Of a stretch of 64,000 nt of DNA, positions 52,616 through 61,915 are shown in pieces. Location: assembly GCA_964628685.1 (NCBI GenBank), contig CAZVNM010000004.1, positions 124,001 through 188,000 on the forward strand. Reading direction: 5' to 3'. Source of the stretch: CALMEC01 sp964628685 (GTDB lineage Bacteria; Actinomycetota; Thermoleophilia; Miltoncostaeales; Miltoncostaeaceae). Position 1 is the first letter of the stretch. The number at the start of each line of letters is the position of its first letter. The notes beneath the pieces are model-generated. The model was given only the letters and a program-made list of their open reading frames with translations, made no database searches and was not told the origin of the DNA. Position numbers and translations under genes: made by a program.

Positions 52616-53542
52616 TCAGGGCCCCGGTCGGTCGATCGCGTGCAGACGTCGCGCCTCGTGATCCACCTGCAGGGTGCTGTGTGTGATGTCGTGGTCCTCG
52701 CGCAGAAGGCGTTCGAGGTCTCGGCGCACGGCGTGGCAGTCGACCTCGCGCTCCACCACGACGTGGGCCGACAGGGCGGGGAAGCCCGACGTCACCTCCC
52801 AGACGTGGAGGTCGTGCACCTGGACCACCCCCGGCCAACCGGCCATCGACACGCCGATCCGGTCCGGGTCGACACCCTGCGGCGCGGCCTCCATCAGCAC
52901 CCGTCCGCTCGCCCACGCGAGCCCCACGCCGGCCTTCACCATGAGGACCGCAACGGCCAGCGCCGCGATGGCATCGGCACGGTCGTAGCCCGTCAACCAC
53001 ACGACCAGTCCCGCCGCGATGGCCGCCACCGATCCGAGCAGGTCCATCAGGACGTGCTGGTAGCTGCCCTCGATGTTGAGGCTCCGCCGGTCGGCGCCGG
53101 CGAGCACCAGCAGGACCGCCAGGTTGACGACCGCACCGACGAGTGCCGTCGCGAACACCAGCGCACCGCCGACGTCGGGCGGGTCCATCAGCCGATGGAT
53201 CGACTCGTAGACGATGATGCCCGCCGCCACCAGCAGGGTGAGCCCGTTGATCTGGGCGGAGAGGATCTCGGCCCGTTTCAGCCCGAACGTCATCGCGCCA
53301 CGCGCCGGACGGGCGGCGAGGTTGAGCGCGACGAGCGACAGCCCGATGGCGACGCCGTCGCCCAGCATGTGGCCGGCATCGGCGATGAGCGCCACCGAGT
53401 CGGCGATGAACCCCACCACCACCTCGACGACCATGAAGCCGACGATCAGGACGAGCGAGACCCACAACCGCGCCCGGTTGCTCGTGTGGACGTGGCTGTG
53501 GCCGAAGTGGCCGTGGCCGTGATGGTCGTGCGCGTCGCTCAT
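52616..53542 (-). CDS. Cation diffusion facilitator (CzcD/ZitB-like)
   Basis: A 308 aa zinc/cobalt-type efflux protein. A His-rich N-terminus (DAHDHHGHGHFGHSHVH) is followed by six helices. The metal-binding pairs are SVALIADAGHMLGD and YQHVLMDLLGS (H/D pairs in helices 2 and 5). The C-terminal cytoplasmic domain has VHDLHVWEVTSGFPALSAHV. It probably exports excess Zn or a related divalent ion. Confidence 0.93.
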   Translation of the reverse strand: MSDAHDHHGHGHFGHSHVHTSNRARLWVSLVLIVGFMVVEVVVGFIADSVALIADAGHMLGDGVAIGLSLVALNLAARPARGAMTFGLKRAEILSAQINGLTLLVAAGIIVYESIHRLMDPPDVGGALVFATALVGAVVNLAVLLVLAGADRRSLNIEGSYQHVLMDLLGSVAAIAAGLVVWLTGYDRADAIAALAVAVLMVKAGVGLAWASGRVLMEAAPQGVDPDRIGVSMAGWPGVVQVHDLHVWEVTSGFPALSAHVVVEREVDCHAVRRDLERLLREDHDITHSTLQVDHEARRLHAIDRPGP

Positions 53543-53633
53543 GAGCGGTTCCCGAGGTCGTCGTCACGATAGCCGCGACGACGGGCGTTCGGGCCCCGAC
53601 TCCTCCGCACGAACATCGCGGAGCGACCCGCGG

Positions 53634-54953
53634 TCAGTCGAGCGTCTGGGTGTTGGTGGCCACCACCATCCGGCCCGAGGTGATGACCCGGGCGCCCGCC
53701 GGCAGCTCGCTGCGAAGCGCCGCGGCGAGCACCTGCGGACGGGTGCTGACGATCGCCAGGTGCATGCTGCCGGCCTCACCGCGCCGGTCCACGACGATGC
53801 GACCGCCCCGCCAGGTCTCGGCCAGATCACGATCCCCGGTGAGCGCGAGCACGTCCACCGCGCCGAACGTCGTGTTGAACACCCGGTCGGCCCCCTGGGC
53901 CAGCATCGGCACCGGCACCTGTTCGGGCGCGTCGTTCCCGCTCAGATAGAGCTCCGGCTTCATGATCGCGAGCGTCGAGCGCGGTGGCCGCCGAAACGCA
54001 CGGTCGACCGCGGCCTCACCCCCCTGGGCACGCACCGCGCGCACGAACTCGGCTCCCGCCATGTAGGGGAACTCCATCGACCGCTGCAGGAACGTCGGCA
54101 GCACCAGCTGGTCGGCGGGGGCACCCGACACCTGGTTGGCCGCTCCGGCGACCTCTTCGAGGGCCGCGGCGAGCCCCGCCTGCTGGATGTAGCGCGTCTG
54201 CACCTCGGTCGCGTCGCCCTCCGCCACCGACTGCGCGGCGGTCTGGCCGTCGGCGTCCGCGGGATTCGGCTTGATGAGCCGGTCCAGGTCGTAGCGGTGG
54301 TCCTGCAGCGCGTGGACGATCTCGTGGACGATGGTCGAGTCGGTGGCGTCGATGCCCTGCGTCCGGATCAGGTAGAGCCGGTCGGTCTTGGGGTCGTAGA
54401 GCCCGGCGACCTGCCCCTCCAACCCCTTGGTGATGATCTCCTCGAGCGACTGCTCGGCCGTGAGGGCGCCCAGCAGGTGCAGGGCGTCGTCCGCCCCCTT
54501 CGATGTCGAGGGGTCGGGCTCGCGCTCGCTGATCTCCTTGATGAGCGCCCCCAGGTCCTCACGCGGAAGGCGCGTCGCATCGACGGGCTTGCCCAGCGTG
54601 ATCCCGCGAAGTTCCTCCGACTGGGCCTGCAGGGCGGGGATGCGCACCGAGTCGGGCGGACCCTGCGCCGTCGGCGCCGTCGTGACGGCGGTGCCACCCC
54701 AGAGGTGGACGCCGAGGCCGATGAGCCCGATGAGGATCGCCGCCACCACGAGCGGGACGAGCGACGCCAGGGCCCGCGCACCGTCCGGTGCCGGCTGTGG
54801 ACGCAGCGACGGCGTCGATGCATCCGCGACCCCGCCGTCACCTCCGGACTCCCGCTCGGTCACGGCCTGCTCGGACGGCCGCACATGCCCGGCGGATGTG
54901 TCGTCGCGCGAGCCCTCGGGAGCGCGGATGTGCTTTGCGAAGGGGTCGTTCAT
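53634..54953 (-). CDS. Membrane-anchored HExxH metallopeptidase-like protein
   Basis: A 439 aa protein of an uncharacterised family. A ~60-residue disordered cytoplasmic N-terminus precedes one helix (LASLVPLVVAAILIGLIGLGVHLWGG). The outside domain contains the zinc motif STIVHEIVHALQDHRYDL and then VAEGDATEVQTRY, giving a gluzincin-like HExxH plus distal E. The C-terminal part (VLALTGDRDLAETWRGGRIVVD) resembles a copper-amine-oxidase-unrelated beta domain. The substrate is unknown. The ATG at 54953 begins NDPFAKHIRAPEG. Confidence 0.72.
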   Translation of the reverse strand: MNDPFAKHIRAPEGSRDDTSAGHVRPSEQAVTERESGGDGGVADASTPSLRPQPAPDGARALASLVPLVVAAILIGLIGLGVHLWGGTAVTTAPTAQGPPDSVRIPALQAQSEELRGITLGKPVDATRLPREDLGALIKEISEREPDPSTSKGADDALHLLGALTAEQSLEEIITKGLEGQVAGLYDPKTDRLYLIRTQGIDATDSTIVHEIVHALQDHRYDLDRLIKPNPADADGQTAAQSVAEGDATEVQTRYIQQAGLAAALEEVAGAANQVSGAPADQLVLPTFLQRSMEFPYMAGAEFVRAVRAQGGEAAVDRAFRRPPRSTLAIMKPELYLSGNDAPEQVPVPMLAQGADRVFNTTFGAVDVLALTGDRDLAETWRGGRIVVDRRGEAGSMHLAIVSTRPQVLAAALRSELPAGARVITSGRMVVATNTQTLD

Positions 54954-55095
54954 CGGCGATCCAGTGTAGGAGGCTTCCGCGCGGGCTCGGCGCGAAGGCG
55001 ACGTTCTTTGCCAACGCCTAGCGTTCGGCGGCCGATCGAGCCGGGGTCGTCGCGCCACCCGGCGGTGCACGGGTCCCGGTGCATCACGATGGCGC

Positions 55096-55130
55096 GTAGC
55101 GTTTTCGCCGCCAACGGCGAATGACGGGTG
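55096..55130 (+). promoter_or_regulatory. Putative ECF promoter, locus 1
   Basis: GTAGC at 55096 and CGGCGAA at 55115-55121, followed by nACGGGTG ending in the GTG start, align without gaps with 58311-58345 upstream of the paralogous sigma gene (GTAAC, CGGCGAA, ACGGGTG). The conserved blocks sit where -35 and -10 elements of an autoregulated ECF promoter would be, with an almost leaderless start. Confidence 0.45.
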
Positions 55131-55643
55131 ATGGATCGACAGACAGATGCCGAGCTGCTGCGTGTCGCCGGGGACGACGACGGTGCCTTCGTGACCCTCG
55201 TCGGCCGCCACATGGGCGCCCTGGGCCGGTACGCCTCCCGGCGTCTGGGACCGGACCGCGCACCCAACATCGTCAACGAGACATTTGCCGTGGCGTTCAG
55301 CCGACGCGGCGGATACGACGATGCGCACCCCGACGCGGGGCCGTGGCTCTTCGGCATCGCCACCAACCTCATCCACAGGGAGCGCCGCCGCGAGGCCCGA
55401 CAGCTGCGCGCCTATGCCCGCTCGGGTGTCGATCCCGTGGCCGAGGACGCGCCGCACACCGACATCGACCCGGTGCTGGCCGGTGTGCTGGCCGGTCTGC
55501 GCGCCGAGCACCGCGACGTGCTTTTCCTGCACGCCGTGGCCGGCCTGAGCCACGACGAGATCGCCCCCGGCCGCAGCTCCCAAGGACGGGTGGGGCATCA
55601 CGACGGTGCTGCGCGTCGTCCCCCACGAGGGTGTGAGCCGTGA
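55128..55643 (+). pseudogene. ECF sigma factor truncated in region 4
   Basis: The first 146 residues are a normal ECF sigma factor: region 2 (LVGRHMGALGRYASRRLG, NIVNETFAVAFSRRGGYD, WLFGIATNLIHRERRREARQLR) and the beginning of region 4 (LRAEHRDVLFLHAVAGLSHDEIA). After EIA (about 55565) it turns into unrelated GRSSQGRVGHHDG sequence, so the DNA-contacting half of region 4 is lost. The intact paralogue at 58345 continues VALDVPVGTVRGWLNRAR. The frame still runs to a stop at 55643. It is most likely inactive. Confidence 0.8.
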
Positions 55644-56913
55644 GGTGGCGACATCGCGGGCGCAGGACGTGTTGCGTGCACACGCGCGCGCCTCCCAGCT
55701 TCCCGGGCTGACGGTCGAGCGGACCGGCGCCGACACGCTGACCGTCACCGTTCAGCACGCGGTGGACGAGGCGCAGGTCAGGCAACTGCGCCAGAACGGA
55801 CCGATCTCGGTGGTCGACCTCACTGCCGTGGAGCCGACGACCGACCCGCAGGCGCTGCGCGCCGCGGGCGCACGACTGCGCAATCCCTCGGGTCGTCAGC
55901 GGTTCGTCGCGTTCGTGACGGATCCCAGAGGCAATCGGTGGCTCACGCCCGGAGAGGCATCGAGCCGGACGGAGGCCGCCGATTATCTCCGACGGACCGG
56001 GGACGGCACTATCGTGCCGATTCCCGCTGAGTGGCGCGTCGTCCAGTTGTGGACACCCGGCAACCCACAGCCGCGGTTCACCGTCACCCCTCGCGGCACC
56101 GCCGTCGTCGCCAACGGCAACATCACCGACGTCAAGGCGGTGGGCAGTGCGTTGAAGCTCTCGTTCAGCCCCGAGGGTGCGAGGGCGTTCGCGACGTTCA
56201 TCGCCGATACCGGGCGGGGATCGCCGGCGCCCAACCGTCCGCTTGCCGCCTTCGTGATCCCACGTCGGGAGTATCTGGAGGTCGTCGGCGTCGCCACACC
56301 CAGGACCCTCTCCCGCGGTGCGGTCTTCGTGACGGGTGGGAGCGCCGCCGCGCCCGCGCTCGCCCGTCGGCACGCCGGCGGGCACCTCCCGGGCCGCCTT
56401 GTCGAGGCGTCGACCACGACGTTCGGCGAACGCCCCGTCCTGGACGGAACCCCGGTCGATTCCCTCCCCGCCCAGATCGCCACGCCCATCCGTCAGGCGG
56501 GTGTCGACGTCACCGCGGTCCGGCGCGTCGTCTCCACGAGCGGGTACACGGTCTTCGCCTACCGGAATCGCATGGAGCCATGGGAACCCGACTCGGTCTA
56601 CGTCGCGCGAGCGGGACGCCTGATCGACGGCGCGACATGCGGTCCCGCACCCGGCGCACCCCTGGTCCGCCCCTGCGGACAGGGTTCGACAAGACCGCGC
56701 GTCATCGTCGGACGACGCGCTCCCGGGTCGACCACCGTGCGCGGCATCACACGGTCCGGCCGCAGCATCCCGGCGACCGTCGAGGGCTCGTGGTTCATCC
56801 TCGTCAACGGCACACGCGACGACCCGGTCGCCCGCCTGGACGGGTTCGATCGCAGGGGCCAACGGATCACGACGCTCGAATACCCCTACGGATTCACCGG
56901 ACCCCTCTGGTGA
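55606..56913 (+). CDS. SecD-head-like partner protein, N-terminally truncated
   Basis: 435 aa if started at GTG 55606; homology with the paralogue at 58917 begins slightly earlier (AAAPKDGWGITTVLRVVPHEGVS, from ~55570). The N-terminal ~77 residues of the paralogue, including its membrane helix, are missing. What remains is a SecD P1-head-like domain (VLRVVPHEGVSREVATSRAQDVLRAHAR, ERTGADTLTVTVQHAV) and a long extracytoplasmic region. Without the helix and the sigma-facing tail it should be neither anchored nor able to bind a sigma factor. It is a probable remnant. Confidence 0.65.
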   Translation: MLRVVPHEGVSREVATSRAQDVLRAHARASQLPGLTVERTGADTLTVTVQHAVDEAQVRQLRQNGPISVVDLTAVEPTTDPQALRAAGARLRNPSGRQRFVAFVTDPRGNRWLTPGEASSRTEAADYLRRTGDGTIVPIPAEWRVVQLWTPGNPQPRFTVTPRGTAVVANGNITDVKAVGSALKLSFSPEGARAFATFIADTGRGSPAPNRPLAAFVIPRREYLEVVGVATPRTLSRGAVFVTGGSAAAPALARRHAGGHLPGRLVEASTTTFGERPVLDGTPVDSLPAQIATPIRQAGVDVTAVRRVVSTSGYTVFAYRNRMEPWEPDSVYVARAGRLIDGATCGPAPGAPLVRPCGQGSTRPRVIVGRRAPGSTTVRGITRSGRSIPATVEGSWFILVNGTRDDPVARLDGFDRRGQRITTLEYPYGFTGPLW

Positions 56914-56967
56914 ACGACCGGCGGCTGCCCCACGGGCGGTCGCCGCGGCGCGGGCTATCGTCCGCCC

Positions 56968-58287
56968 GTGTCCGAGCTCTCAGACCTGGTCGAGTCGGGA
57001 CGGCTGACCGACGCCAGCCGCATCCTGGAGGATCTGACCGACCCCGAGGTCGGCCGGGAACTCGCCCGGCTGGACCACGCCCCGCGCGCCGTTACCTTCC
57101 GCCTGCTTCCCAAGGACCGTGCGCTCGCCGTGTTCGAGGACCTGGACGCCCCGCTGGCGCGCGACATCCTGAGCGGGCTCGTGGACGAGACCACCACGAC
57201 GCTCATCGCCGACCTCGACCCGGACGACCGCGCCCGCCTGCTGGACGAACTTCCCGCCGGCCTCGCCAACCGCCTGCTGCGCGGCCTGGACGACGACGAG
57301 CGGGCGATGACCGAGACGCTCCTCGGCTACCCCGACGACTCCGCCGGCCGCAACATGACCCCCGAGGTCGCGACCATCCCGGAGCGCATGAGCGCCGGCG
57401 ACGCCATCGAGCACCTGCGTCGTCAGGGGCAGGCCGAGACCATCTACATGGTCCCGGTGGTCGACCCCACGCGTGTGCTGCGCGGGGTGCTGTCGCTTCG
57501 GACGCTGCTGGGCGCGGACCCCGACGCACCGGTGACGGAGCTGATGGCCCGGCCGATCGCGGTCCACACCGAGGAGGACCAGGAGGTCGCCGCCCGTCTC
57601 ATCCGCGACCACGGCATGATCGGCCTACCGGTGGTGGACCGCGAGGAGCGCATCGTCGGTGTCGTCACCGTGGACGACGCCATGCGCATCCTCAAGGAGG
57701 AGGAGTCCGAGGACGCCGCGCGCGCCGGTGGTTCGGAGCCGCTCCGCCGCCCCTACCTGGCGACCTCGGTGCTGCAGGTCGTGCGTGCCCGCATCGTCTG
57801 GCTGTTTGTGCTGATCGCCGCGGCGACCCTCACCGTGAACGTGCTGGACCACTTCGAGGACACGCTCGCCAAGGTCGTGCAGCTGGCGCTCTTCATCCCG
57901 CTTCTCATCGGCACCGCCGGCAACACCGGCACGCAGGCGGTGACCACGGTGGTGCGCGCCATGGCGGTCGAGAACGTCGGCCTGCGCGACCTGCCGCGCG
58001 TGGCGGGACGAGAACTCTCGACCGGGCTCCTCCTGGGGCTTCTGATGGGGGTGGTGGCCGGAACCCTGGCCGCGGTGATCGTGAGCGGCCGAATGGGCGT
58101 CGTGCTCCTCATCTCGCTGGTGGCGGTGTGTGCGCTCGCCACCACCGCCGGAGCGTGCGTGCCGCTGGTCGCACGCAGGATCGGCATCGACCCCGCTGTG
58201 GTGAGCGCGCCGGTCATCACCACCCTGGTGGACGCCACCGGTCTCGTCATCTACTTCGTGGTGGCACGCCTGGTGCTGGGCATCTGA
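56968..58287 (+). CDS. mgtE: Magnesium transporter MgtE
   Basis: A 439 aa Mg2+ channel. The N-terminal acidic superhelical domain (~1-125) has the DPEVGRELARLD and LDPDDRARLLDELP repeats. Two CBS domains follow (~130-250), with MTPEVATIPERMSAGDAIEHLR and PVVDREERIVGVVTVDDAMRIL. A five-helix pore domain has the selectivity segment GTAGNTGTQAVTTVVRAMA. It stands between the two sigma loci, on the same strand, 54 bp after the first partner gene. Confidence 0.95.
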   Translation: MSELSDLVESGRLTDASRILEDLTDPEVGRELARLDHAPRAVTFRLLPKDRALAVFEDLDAPLARDILSGLVDETTTTLIADLDPDDRARLLDELPAGLANRLLRGLDDDERAMTETLLGYPDDSAGRNMTPEVATIPERMSAGDAIEHLRRQGQAETIYMVPVVDPTRVLRGVLSLRTLLGADPDAPVTELMARPIAVHTEEDQEVAARLIRDHGMIGLPVVDREERIVGVVTVDDAMRILKEEESEDAARAGGSEPLRRPYLATSVLQVVRARIVWLFVLIAAATLTVNVLDHFEDTLAKVVQLALFIPLLIGTAGNTGTQAVTTVVRAMAVENVGLRDLPRVAGRELSTGLLLGLLMGVVAGTLAAVIVSGRMGVVLLISLVAVCALATTAGACVPLVARRIGIDPAVVSAPVITTLVDATGLVIYFVVARLVLGI

Positions 58288-58310
58288 TCCGCGCAGACTG
58301 CGCAGGATGT

Positions 58311-58347
58311 GTAACTCCCCGCCCCCGCCCGGCGAAGTACGGGTGTG
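58311..58347 (+). promoter_or_regulatory. Putative ECF promoter, locus 2
   Basis: GTAAC at 58311 and CGGCGAA at 58330-58336 with ACGGGTG just before the GTG start at 58345. The same blocks occur at the same spacing before the paralogous sigma gene at 55128, which suggests autoregulation by the encoded sigma factor. The DNA between the blocks is not conserved. Confidence 0.45.
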
Positions 58348-58920
58348 ACGACGACGCACACCGACGCGCAGATCATCGCCGCATCGCTGGACGAACCCGA
58401 GACGTTCGCCGAGCTCGTGCGGCGCCATCACGCGCCCATCCACCGCTACATCGCACGCCGCGTGGGCGTCGACCTGGCCGACGACCTGGCAGCCGACACG
58501 TTCGCCACCGCGTTCGCCGTGCGCCGTCGGTACGCGTCAGGGCGCGAGTCGGCGCGTCCCTGGCTCTTCGGCATCGCCACCAACATGCTGCGCCGCCACC
58601 GACGGCACGAGGCGCGCATGCTGGACGCCTATTCGCGCACCGGCCGGCCCGCACACGTGGAGCCGCAGCCCGATGACGAGCGCGGATCGGCCCTTGCGGC
58701 GGCGCTCGGCGCGATGCGCCCCCAGCACCGCGACGTGCTGCTGCTCGCGGCGCTCGCCGACCTGACCTACGACGAGATCGCCGTCGCGCTGGACGTGCCG
58801 GTCGGCACCGTGCGCGGATGGCTCAACCGTGCGCGCGCCACCGCGACGAAGGAGCTCGCCCGTCGCGGCGTCACCCCCACCCCGCCCGTCGTTCCCACCA
58901 CCGAGGCCATGGACGCATGA
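58345..58920 (+). CDS. ECF sigma-70 family factor
   Basis: A 191 aa sigma factor. Region 2 contains FAELVRRHHAPIHRYIARRVG, DDLAADTFATAFAVRRRY and RPWLFGIATNMLRRHRRHEAR. Region 4 contains MRPQHRDVLLLAALADLTYDEIAVALDVPVGTVRGWLNRARA, a complete HTH. The GTG at 58345 follows a promoter-like element conserved with the first locus. It overlaps its partner gene by 4 bp (ATGA). The signal is unknown. Confidence 0.9.
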   Translation: MTTTHTDAQIIAASLDEPETFAELVRRHHAPIHRYIARRVGVDLADDLAADTFATAFAVRRRYASGRESARPWLFGIATNMLRRHRRHEARMLDAYSRTGRPAHVEPQPDDERGSALAAALGAMRPQHRDVLLLAALADLTYDEIAVALDVPVGTVRGWLNRARATATKELARRGVTPTPPVVPTTEAMDA

Positions 58921-60512
58921 ACGAGATCGACCACCTGTTCGCCGACTACTGCCCCCGCGTGCCCGCCGCATCCCACGGCGAGGCGGAGCGCGTCGCGATC
59001 GAGGCCGTCGCCGGCGTGCGTCCCCCCATCCGGCGGTCGCGACGCTCGTGGCGTCCCGCGGCCGTGGCGGGGTTGAGCGTCGCCGCCGTCGCCGGGCTGG
59101 CGGCGGTGGCCGTGATCCTGCCCCATCAGCGATCCGCACCGGTGGCGGCCGATGCGCCCCGCGTGGACTGGGGCATGGATGCGGTGATCGAGGTGACGCC
59201 CGACCCCGCCGTGTCGGCCGAGGATGCGCAGGAGCGGGTGACCAAGGCGATCATGAACCGCGCGTCACAGCGTGACGCCGCGGGACTGGAGATCACGCCG
59301 ATCGACGCGCGGCGTCTGCGCCTGCGCGCGCCGGGTGCGGAGTCGCAGCAGCAGATCGCGTCGTTCGTGCGATTCGACCGACTCGAGGTGGTCGACATGA
59401 GCAGCGACGTCATCGCGTCGGCCCCCGACCTGCGGGGGCTGGCACCGGCCGCACGCAGGCTCATCACTCCGGGCGTCAAGACGGTGTTCTATGCCCAGCA
59501 GGACGGCGGCCCGGGTCTGGGCCTCGCCGGACCGGAGCGTGTCCGGACCCGCGCGGCGGCCGAACGGATCCGCCGGACACGCGCACCCGGACGGGTCGAC
59601 ATCCTGGAGGTGCCCGCCGACACCCGTGTGCTCACCATCGGAACCGAACGCGACCTTCTGGTCCGCGCGCGCGGGGAATCGATGCGGCTCGGCGTCGCCG
59701 ACATCGCTGCGGACGCCAACGCCTTCCGGGTCACCCTGGATACCGCGACGACCCCGCCCACCGGCACGCCCGTGCTCGTGAGCGTGCTGTGGCCCGGCGC
59801 CGTTCCCGAAGTCCTCGGCACGGGCACCGTCGCCGCCGACGGTTCGGTCACGACACCGAGCGAACGCGCGGCGATACGGATCGGGCAGTTCGCCTCCCCC
59901 GATCCCGGCGGCGTCATCCGCGTAATCGACGCGACCCCGTACGGGCCCCGACCGACGATCGTCGGACGATCGTTCACGGTGCCCGACCATCTGCCGCCGC
60001 CGTTCCGCGCGGTGCGGTGGCCGTCCGGACTCACATGGACCACCGTGTTCGAGGCGGGGTCCGGTCGCGCCCACCGGCAGGTGGTCGCGGGTCACCGGGG
60101 CAACCGCATCGACGCGTTCGCGGTGGGCATCGGAACGAACCCCGTCGTTCCGACGACGAGCGGTCCAAATCTCTGTCGCGCCGGCATCGGGGCGCCCAGG
60201 CTGGTCGTCTGCGACGGGACGGGAAGCGGCAGCGACATCAGGAAGCCGCGTGTCACCATGAGATACCGCCAGTTCGGCCGGGTCCGCGACGAGGTCTCCC
60301 GCATCACCATGGACGTGGCGCCCGGAGGTGCGCCGCAGACTGCGATCATCCGAAACGGATGGTTCTTCGTCGAGGCGGCAACGACGATCGACAACCCGGA
60401 CTTCCGCAACCCGCGTGCGATGGGGCCCAACGAGCGTTTCCGTCCGCGTCTTCGCGCCTGGGACAGGTCCGGTGTCGAGGTGCCCGTGACCAGCGGATAC
60501 TCCGACGGCTAG
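58917..60512 (+). CDS. Membrane-anchored SecD-head-like sigma partner
   Basis: A 531 aa protein beginning MNEIDHLFADYCPRVP, with a ~47-residue cytoplasmic tail and one helix (~48-69). The extracytoplasmic part opens with a SecD P1-head-like domain (DAVIEVTPDPAVSAEDAQERVTKAI, RRLRLRAPGAES) followed by ~370 uncharacterised residues. Small-tailed membrane proteins of this layout often follow ECF sigma genes in actinobacteria and probably act as anti-sigma or sensor proteins; there is no zinc-binding anti-sigma motif. It overlaps the convergent ilvA stop by 4 bp. Confidence 0.75.
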   Translation: MNEIDHLFADYCPRVPAASHGEAERVAIEAVAGVRPPIRRSRRSWRPAAVAGLSVAAVAGLAAVAVILPHQRSAPVAADAPRVDWGMDAVIEVTPDPAVSAEDAQERVTKAIMNRASQRDAAGLEITPIDARRLRLRAPGAESQQQIASFVRFDRLEVVDMSSDVIASAPDLRGLAPAARRLITPGVKTVFYAQQDGGPGLGLAGPERVRTRAAAERIRRTRAPGRVDILEVPADTRVLTIGTERDLLVRARGESMRLGVADIAADANAFRVTLDTATTPPTGTPVLVSVLWPGAVPEVLGTGTVAADGSVTTPSERAAIRIGQFASPDPGGVIRVIDATPYGPRPTIVGRSFTVPDHLPPPFRAVRWPSGLTWTTVFEAGSGRAHRQVVAGHRGNRIDAFAVGIGTNPVVPTTSGPNLCRAGIGAPRLVVCDGTGSGSDIRKPRVTMRYRQFGRVRDEVSRITMDVAPGGAPQTAIIRNGWFFVEAATTIDNPDFRNPRAMGPNERFRPRLRAWDRSGVEVPVTSGYSDG

Positions 60513-61792
60513 AGCAGGAAGCGGTACATCAGCCCCTCCGGGTCGACGCGATCGACCCGCAGGGGGCTGGCCGCGATCCGCTCCAGAAGGCCCGGCAGAT
60601 CGTCACGGTGACGCAATTCGACGCCCACCAGCGCCGGACCGGTCTCGCGGTTGTTGCGTTTGACGTACTCGAACAGGGTGATGTCGTCGTTGGGGCCCAG
60701 CACACCGTCCAGGAACCGGCGAAGGGCCCCGGGCTCCTGCGGGAAGCTCACCAGGAAGTAGTGCTTGCGTCCCTCGTACATGAGCGAGCGTTCGACGATC
60801 TCCCCGTAGCGCGACACGTCGTTGTTGCCGCCCGAGATGATGGCCAACACCGTGCGACCCGATTCGACGTGCACGATGGGCGGTGACCCCGGCCCCGCCA
60901 GTGCGGCCGCCGCGAGGGCCCCCGCCGGCTCGGCGATGATGCCATCCACCTGGTACATCGCGAGCATCTCGCTGCACACCCGCCCCTCGGGCACCGCCAC
61001 CATCTCGACGCCCCGGTCGCGGACGACGGCGAAGGTCGCATCACCCACGTGCCGGACGGCGGCGCCGTCGATGAACCCGTCCATCTCCGGCAGATCCACC
61101 GGCGCGCCGGCCGCCAGGGCGGCCGCCATCCCCGCGGCCCCGGCGGGCTCCACCCCCACCACGCGGGTGCCGGGGGCGTGCTCCGCACACCAGGTGGCGC
61201 ATCCGGCCACCATGCCACCCCCGCCGACGGGCACCAGCAGCACGTCGGGGGCCTCCCCCAACTGCTGGACGATCTCGGCGGCGACCGTGCCCTGCCCCGC
61301 GATGATGCGCGGGTCGTCGAAGGCCGGCACCAGTTCGGCGCCGCTCGCCGCCGCGGCCTCCACCGCCCGCGCCGCGGCGGCGTCGTAGGTCTCGCCGGCA
61401 ACGATGATGTCGACCCAGTCACCGCCGATCGCCGCGATCTGCTCGCGCTTCTGGCGCGGGGTGGTGGTGGGGATGACGATCTGCGCCCGGATGTGGAGCT
61501 CGCGACAGGCGAACGCCACGCCCTGCGCGTGGTTGCCCGCCGACGCGCACACCACCCCGTGGCCGCGCTCAGCCTCGGAGAGCCCCGCGATGAGGTTGTA
61601 CGCACCACGAACCTTGTAGCTGCGCACCTGCTGCAGGTCCTCGCGCTTGACCAGCACCCGGGCGCCGGTCGCCGCCGACAGTCGCGCGTTCTCCTGAAGC
61701 GGTGTCACGCGCACCACGCCGGCCAGGCGCGAGCGCGCCGCCTCGACGTCGGCGGCCGTGACCGCGGGTCCATGGGTGGGGGTACTCGTCAT
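60509..61792 (-). CDS. ilvA: Threonine ammonia-lyase (threonine dehydratase)
   Basis: A 427 aa PLP enzyme that deaminates threonine to 2-oxobutanoate for isoleucine synthesis. The PLP lysine lies in QVRSYKVRGAYN; SAGNHAQGVAFA, PVGGGGMVAG and AIISGGNNDVS complete the fold II signature. A C-terminal ACT-like domain (KHYFLVSFPQEPGALRRFLDGVLG) suggests regulation, possibly by isoleucine. The ATG at 61792 starts TSTPTHGPAV. Convergent with the sigma-partner gene. Confidence 0.94.
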   Translation of the reverse strand: MTSTPTHGPAVTAADVEAARSRLAGVVRVTPLQENARLSAATGARVLVKREDLQQVRSYKVRGAYNLIAGLSEAERGHGVVCASAGNHAQGVAFACRELHIRAQIVIPTTTPRQKREQIAAIGGDWVDIIVAGETYDAAAARAVEAAAASGAELVPAFDDPRIIAGQGTVAAEIVQQLGEAPDVLLVPVGGGGMVAGCATWCAEHAPGTRVVGVEPAGAAGMAAALAAGAPVDLPEMDGFIDGAAVRHVGDATFAVVRDRGVEMVAVPEGRVCSEMLAMYQVDGIIAEPAGALAAAALAGPGSPPIVHVESGRTVLAIISGGNNDVSRYGEIVERSLMYEGRKHYFLVSFPQEPGALRRFLDGVLGPNDDITLFEYVKRNNRETGPALVGVELRHRDDLPGLLERIAASPLRVDRVDPEGLMYRFLL

Positions 61793-61915
61793 GCCCGGCT
61801 GAGGGTACTCCCCGCCCCGGGGACACGACCGGTGTCGACGCCCAGCGGGGATCGTGGGATTCGGGCCGGGACCGGCTACCCTTTCGGAGGTCCCTCAAGA
61901 ACCGGAAGGACGGAC

